Below are positions 13,762 to 15,138 of a stretch of 15,138 nucleotides of DNA, piece by piece; position 1 is the stretch's first letter; each line of letters starts with the position of its first letter. A model generated the notes under the pieces. That model saw nothing but the letters and a program-made list of their open reading frames with translations. It was not told where the DNA came from and searched no databases. The stretch lies in the NCBI GenBank assembly GCA_030612345.1, contig JAUWOB010000006.1, positions 1-15,138 of the forward strand, written 5' to 3'. The translations under genes and the position numbers were made by a program. This DNA comes from Dehalococcoidia bacterium (GTDB taxonomy: Bacteria; Chloroflexota; Dehalococcoidia; GIF9; AB-539-J10).

Positions 13762-13910
13762 GCTACGAACAACCATTAGGCCCAAGACCAAGCTCAAACC
13801 ACAAGTACGGAACGATAGTAGCTTGATTGCTCACAGCGGTTATCACCGAATCCGTCCGGGATGTCGAGACACCCATACATTGGGCCTAATAACGAACGGG
13901 GGTCGAGGAT
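13745..13910. other. divergent intergenic region with two long-range inverted repeats
   Basis: This is the centre of the 241-nt gap between the divergent cmk and carboxyltransferase genes. No coding frame in it is convincing. It holds an 11-bp perfect inverted repeat (ATTAGGCCCAA at 13775-13785, TTGGGCCTAAT at 13880-13890) and a 9-bp one (TCAAGCTAC at 13758-13766, GTAGCTTGA at 13818-13826). The two pairs interleave, so they cannot form one simple stem-loop. They may be paired protein sites or chance. Confidence 0.4.
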
Positions 13911-13939
13911 TTGCCTTAGTTGTGAATTCAGTTTAGAAT
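13911..13939 (+). promoter_or_regulatory. sigma-70-type promoter for the carboxyltransferase gene
   Basis: TTGCCT (13911-13916) and TAGAAT (13934-13939) are separated by 17 nt. The transcript would begin near 13946, about 20 nt before the ATG, and include the strong GAGGAGGAG ribosome site at 13952-13960. It is predicted from consensus only. Confidence 0.55.
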
Positions 13940-13965
13940 AACTCGATTCGTGAGGAGGAGTCTAT

Positions 13966-15138
13966 ATGGGCACAATTGCCGAACGGCTAAAGGAGCTGGC
14001 GAACAGAGAAAGGAAGGAAAGAGCCTTGGGCGGTGCGGAGCGGGTGGAAAAGCAGCATAAGTCGGGGAAGTTAACCGCTCGTGAAAGGGTCGACCTGTTT
14101 TTCGACCCGGGCAGCTTTCACGAGCTTGATTTGTTTGTTCAGCATCGAGCTACGCTCTTTGGCATGAACAAGGTTGCCGTCCCCGCGGAGGGGGTCGTCA
14201 CCGGATACGGGATGGTGAATGGGCGCCCCGTATGTGCTTTTTCTCAGGACTTCACCTCGATGGGGGGGACGCTCGGTGAGATGCACGCTAAGAAGATATG
14301 TAAGGTAATGGATTTAGCCATGAAGTGTGGCATTCCCATAGTAGGCTTTAATGACTCTGGAGGGGCTCGGATTCAGGAAGGTGTCGATGCCCTTTCAGGC
14401 TATGGGCAGATATTTTTCCGGAATTCCGCAGCCGCGGGGGTTATTCCCCAACTCTCGGCGATAATGGGGCCTACTGCCGGGGGGGCAGTCTATTCACCCG
14501 CCATGACAGATTGGGTATTCATGACGAAGGAAACAAGCTACATGCACATTACCGGCCCGGCAGTTATCAAACAGGTTACAGGGGAAGAGATTACTTCTGA
14601 AGAGCTGGGCGGTGCTATGCCTCATGCCACTAAAAGTGGTGTATGCCATTTTGCCTGCGATAGCGATGCTCAAGCTATTGAACTCGTAAAAAGACTTCTG
14701 AGTTACCTTCCTTCCAGTAATAGGGAAGGCCCCCCTTTAGTTGAGCCTACTGATGATCCAAACCGTAGTGAGCCTACTCTTGACACCATAATACCGGACG
14801 AGTCCAACAAGGTTTATAATATGAGAGATGTTATAAAATCCATTGTGGATAATGGTGAAATACTTGAACCCCATTATCATTATGCTAAGAACGCCATTAT
14901 TTGCTTTGTCAGGCTTAATGGTAGAACCGTAGGCGTTATCGCTAATCAACCAATGCATCTTGCCGGGTGTCTTGATGTCAATGCCTCGGATAAAATCACT
15001 CGATTTATCAGGTTCTGTGATGCCTTCAACATTCCACTGCTTACCATTGCCGATGTCCCTGGTTATTTGCCAGGGAAAGACCAGGAATGGCTGGGAATAA
15101 TAAGACACGGGGCTAAGCTTTTGTGGGCTTACTCCGAG
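13966..15138 (+). CDS. acyl-CoA carboxylase carboxyltransferase subunit (PccB/MmdA type), 3' end missing
   Basis: The frame is open from the ATG at 13966 through the last base, giving 391 residues of a family usually near 510-520. GAGGAGGAG lies 5 nt before the ATG. The protein is the biotin-dependent carboxyltransferase found as propionyl-CoA carboxylase beta and methylmalonyl-CoA decarboxylase alpha. Motifs in order are EKQHKSGKLTARERVDLFFDPGSF (29-51; key: KQH, GKLTARER, GSF), EGVVTGYG (75-82), DFTSMGGTLGEMHAKKI (95-111), the first oxyanion-hole block NDSGGARIQEGV (129-140), IPQLSAIMGPTAGGAVYSPA (160-179), ITGPAVIKQVTGEE (195-208), LGGAMPH, then in the second domain NQPMHLAGCLDVNASDKITRFIRFCDAFNIP (key: NQP, AGCLD, RFIRFCDAFNIP), DVPGYLPG (363-370) and GIIRHGAKLL (377-386). 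It would transfer CO2 between carboxybiotin and an acyl-CoA, probably propionyl/methylmalonyl-CoA. The partner subunits are not in the window. The segment from about 14800 to 14900 is much more AT-rich than the gene start. Confidence 0.93.
   Translation, partial: MGTIAERLKELANRERKERALGGAERVEKQHKSGKLTARERVDLFFDPGSFHELDLFVQHRATLFGMNKVAVPAEGVVTGYGMVNGRPVCAFSQDFTSMGGTLGEMHAKKICKVMDLAMKCGIPIVGFNDSGGARIQEGVDALSGYGQIFFRNSAAAGVIPQLSAIMGPTAGGAVYSPAMTDWVFMTKETSYMHITGPAVIKQVTGEEITSEELGGAMPHATKSGVCHFACDSDAQAIELVKRLLSYLPSSNREGPPLVEPTDDPNRSEPTLDTIIPDESNKVYNMRDVIKSIVDNGEILEPHYHYAKNAIICFVRLNGRTVGVIANQPMHLAGCLDVNASDKITRFIRFCDAFNIPLLTIADVPGYLPGKDQEWLGIIRHGAKLLWAYSE

Overview
The window is bacterial housekeeping DNA of moderate G+C. 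It carries 15 protein genes, 13 of them complete, with very little non-coding space. Gene content and protein character suggest a Chloroflexota bacterium, most likely class Dehalococcoidia. The pointers are a mycobacterial-type inositol-1-phosphate synthase beside a CDP-alcohol phosphatidyltransferase, a short IF2, a NusA with an acidic tail and no C-terminal repeats, and frequent TTG/GTG starts. This placement rests on recall of families, not on a search. I see no tRNA, rRNA, insertion sequence, phage gene or CRISPR array.

Layout: (1) 1-1659, plus strand: the 3' part of dapB and all of asd, two steps of the aspartate/lysine (diaminopimelate) pathway. (2) 1734-5786, minus strand, read from right to left: ino1, a TIM-barrel sugar-phosphate isomerase-like gene, a CDP-alcohol phosphatidyltransferase (probably phosphatidylinositol-phosphate synthase) and purA. 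The genes are tightly packed and probably driven by a good promoter at 6022-6051 with a leader of about 230 nt. The first and third enzymes are consecutive steps: glucose-6-P to inositol-1-P, then inositol-1-P plus CDP-diacylglycerol to phosphatidylinositol phosphate. (3) 6087-9838, minus strand: the transcription/translation operon nusA-ylxR-infB-rbfA, with a 12-bp perfect hairpin in the nusA leader. (4) 9999-11570, plus strand: a class III CoA-transferase superfamily protein that keeps the alpha-methylacyl-CoA racemase catalytic residues, followed by a HIT-family hydrolase. (5) 11574-13724, minus strand: cmk-plsC-ispH, with translational overlaps (dCMP/CMP phosphorylation, phosphatidic acid synthesis, isoprenoid precursors). 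(6) 13966 to the window end, plus strand: an acyl-CoA carboxylase carboxyltransferase subunit, truncated by the window edge.

No novel multi-gene system is evident. The points most worth checking are substitutions at highly conserved sites in otherwise normal enzymes. PurA has an altered P-loop and an altered guanine-recognition motif. IF2 has Ala in place of the G3 Asp. Asd has changed residues around the catalytic Cys. Other points are the inositol-lipid operon with an unassigned TIM-barrel member, the nusA leader hairpin, and the nearly leaderless cmk promoter overlaid by a palindrome.
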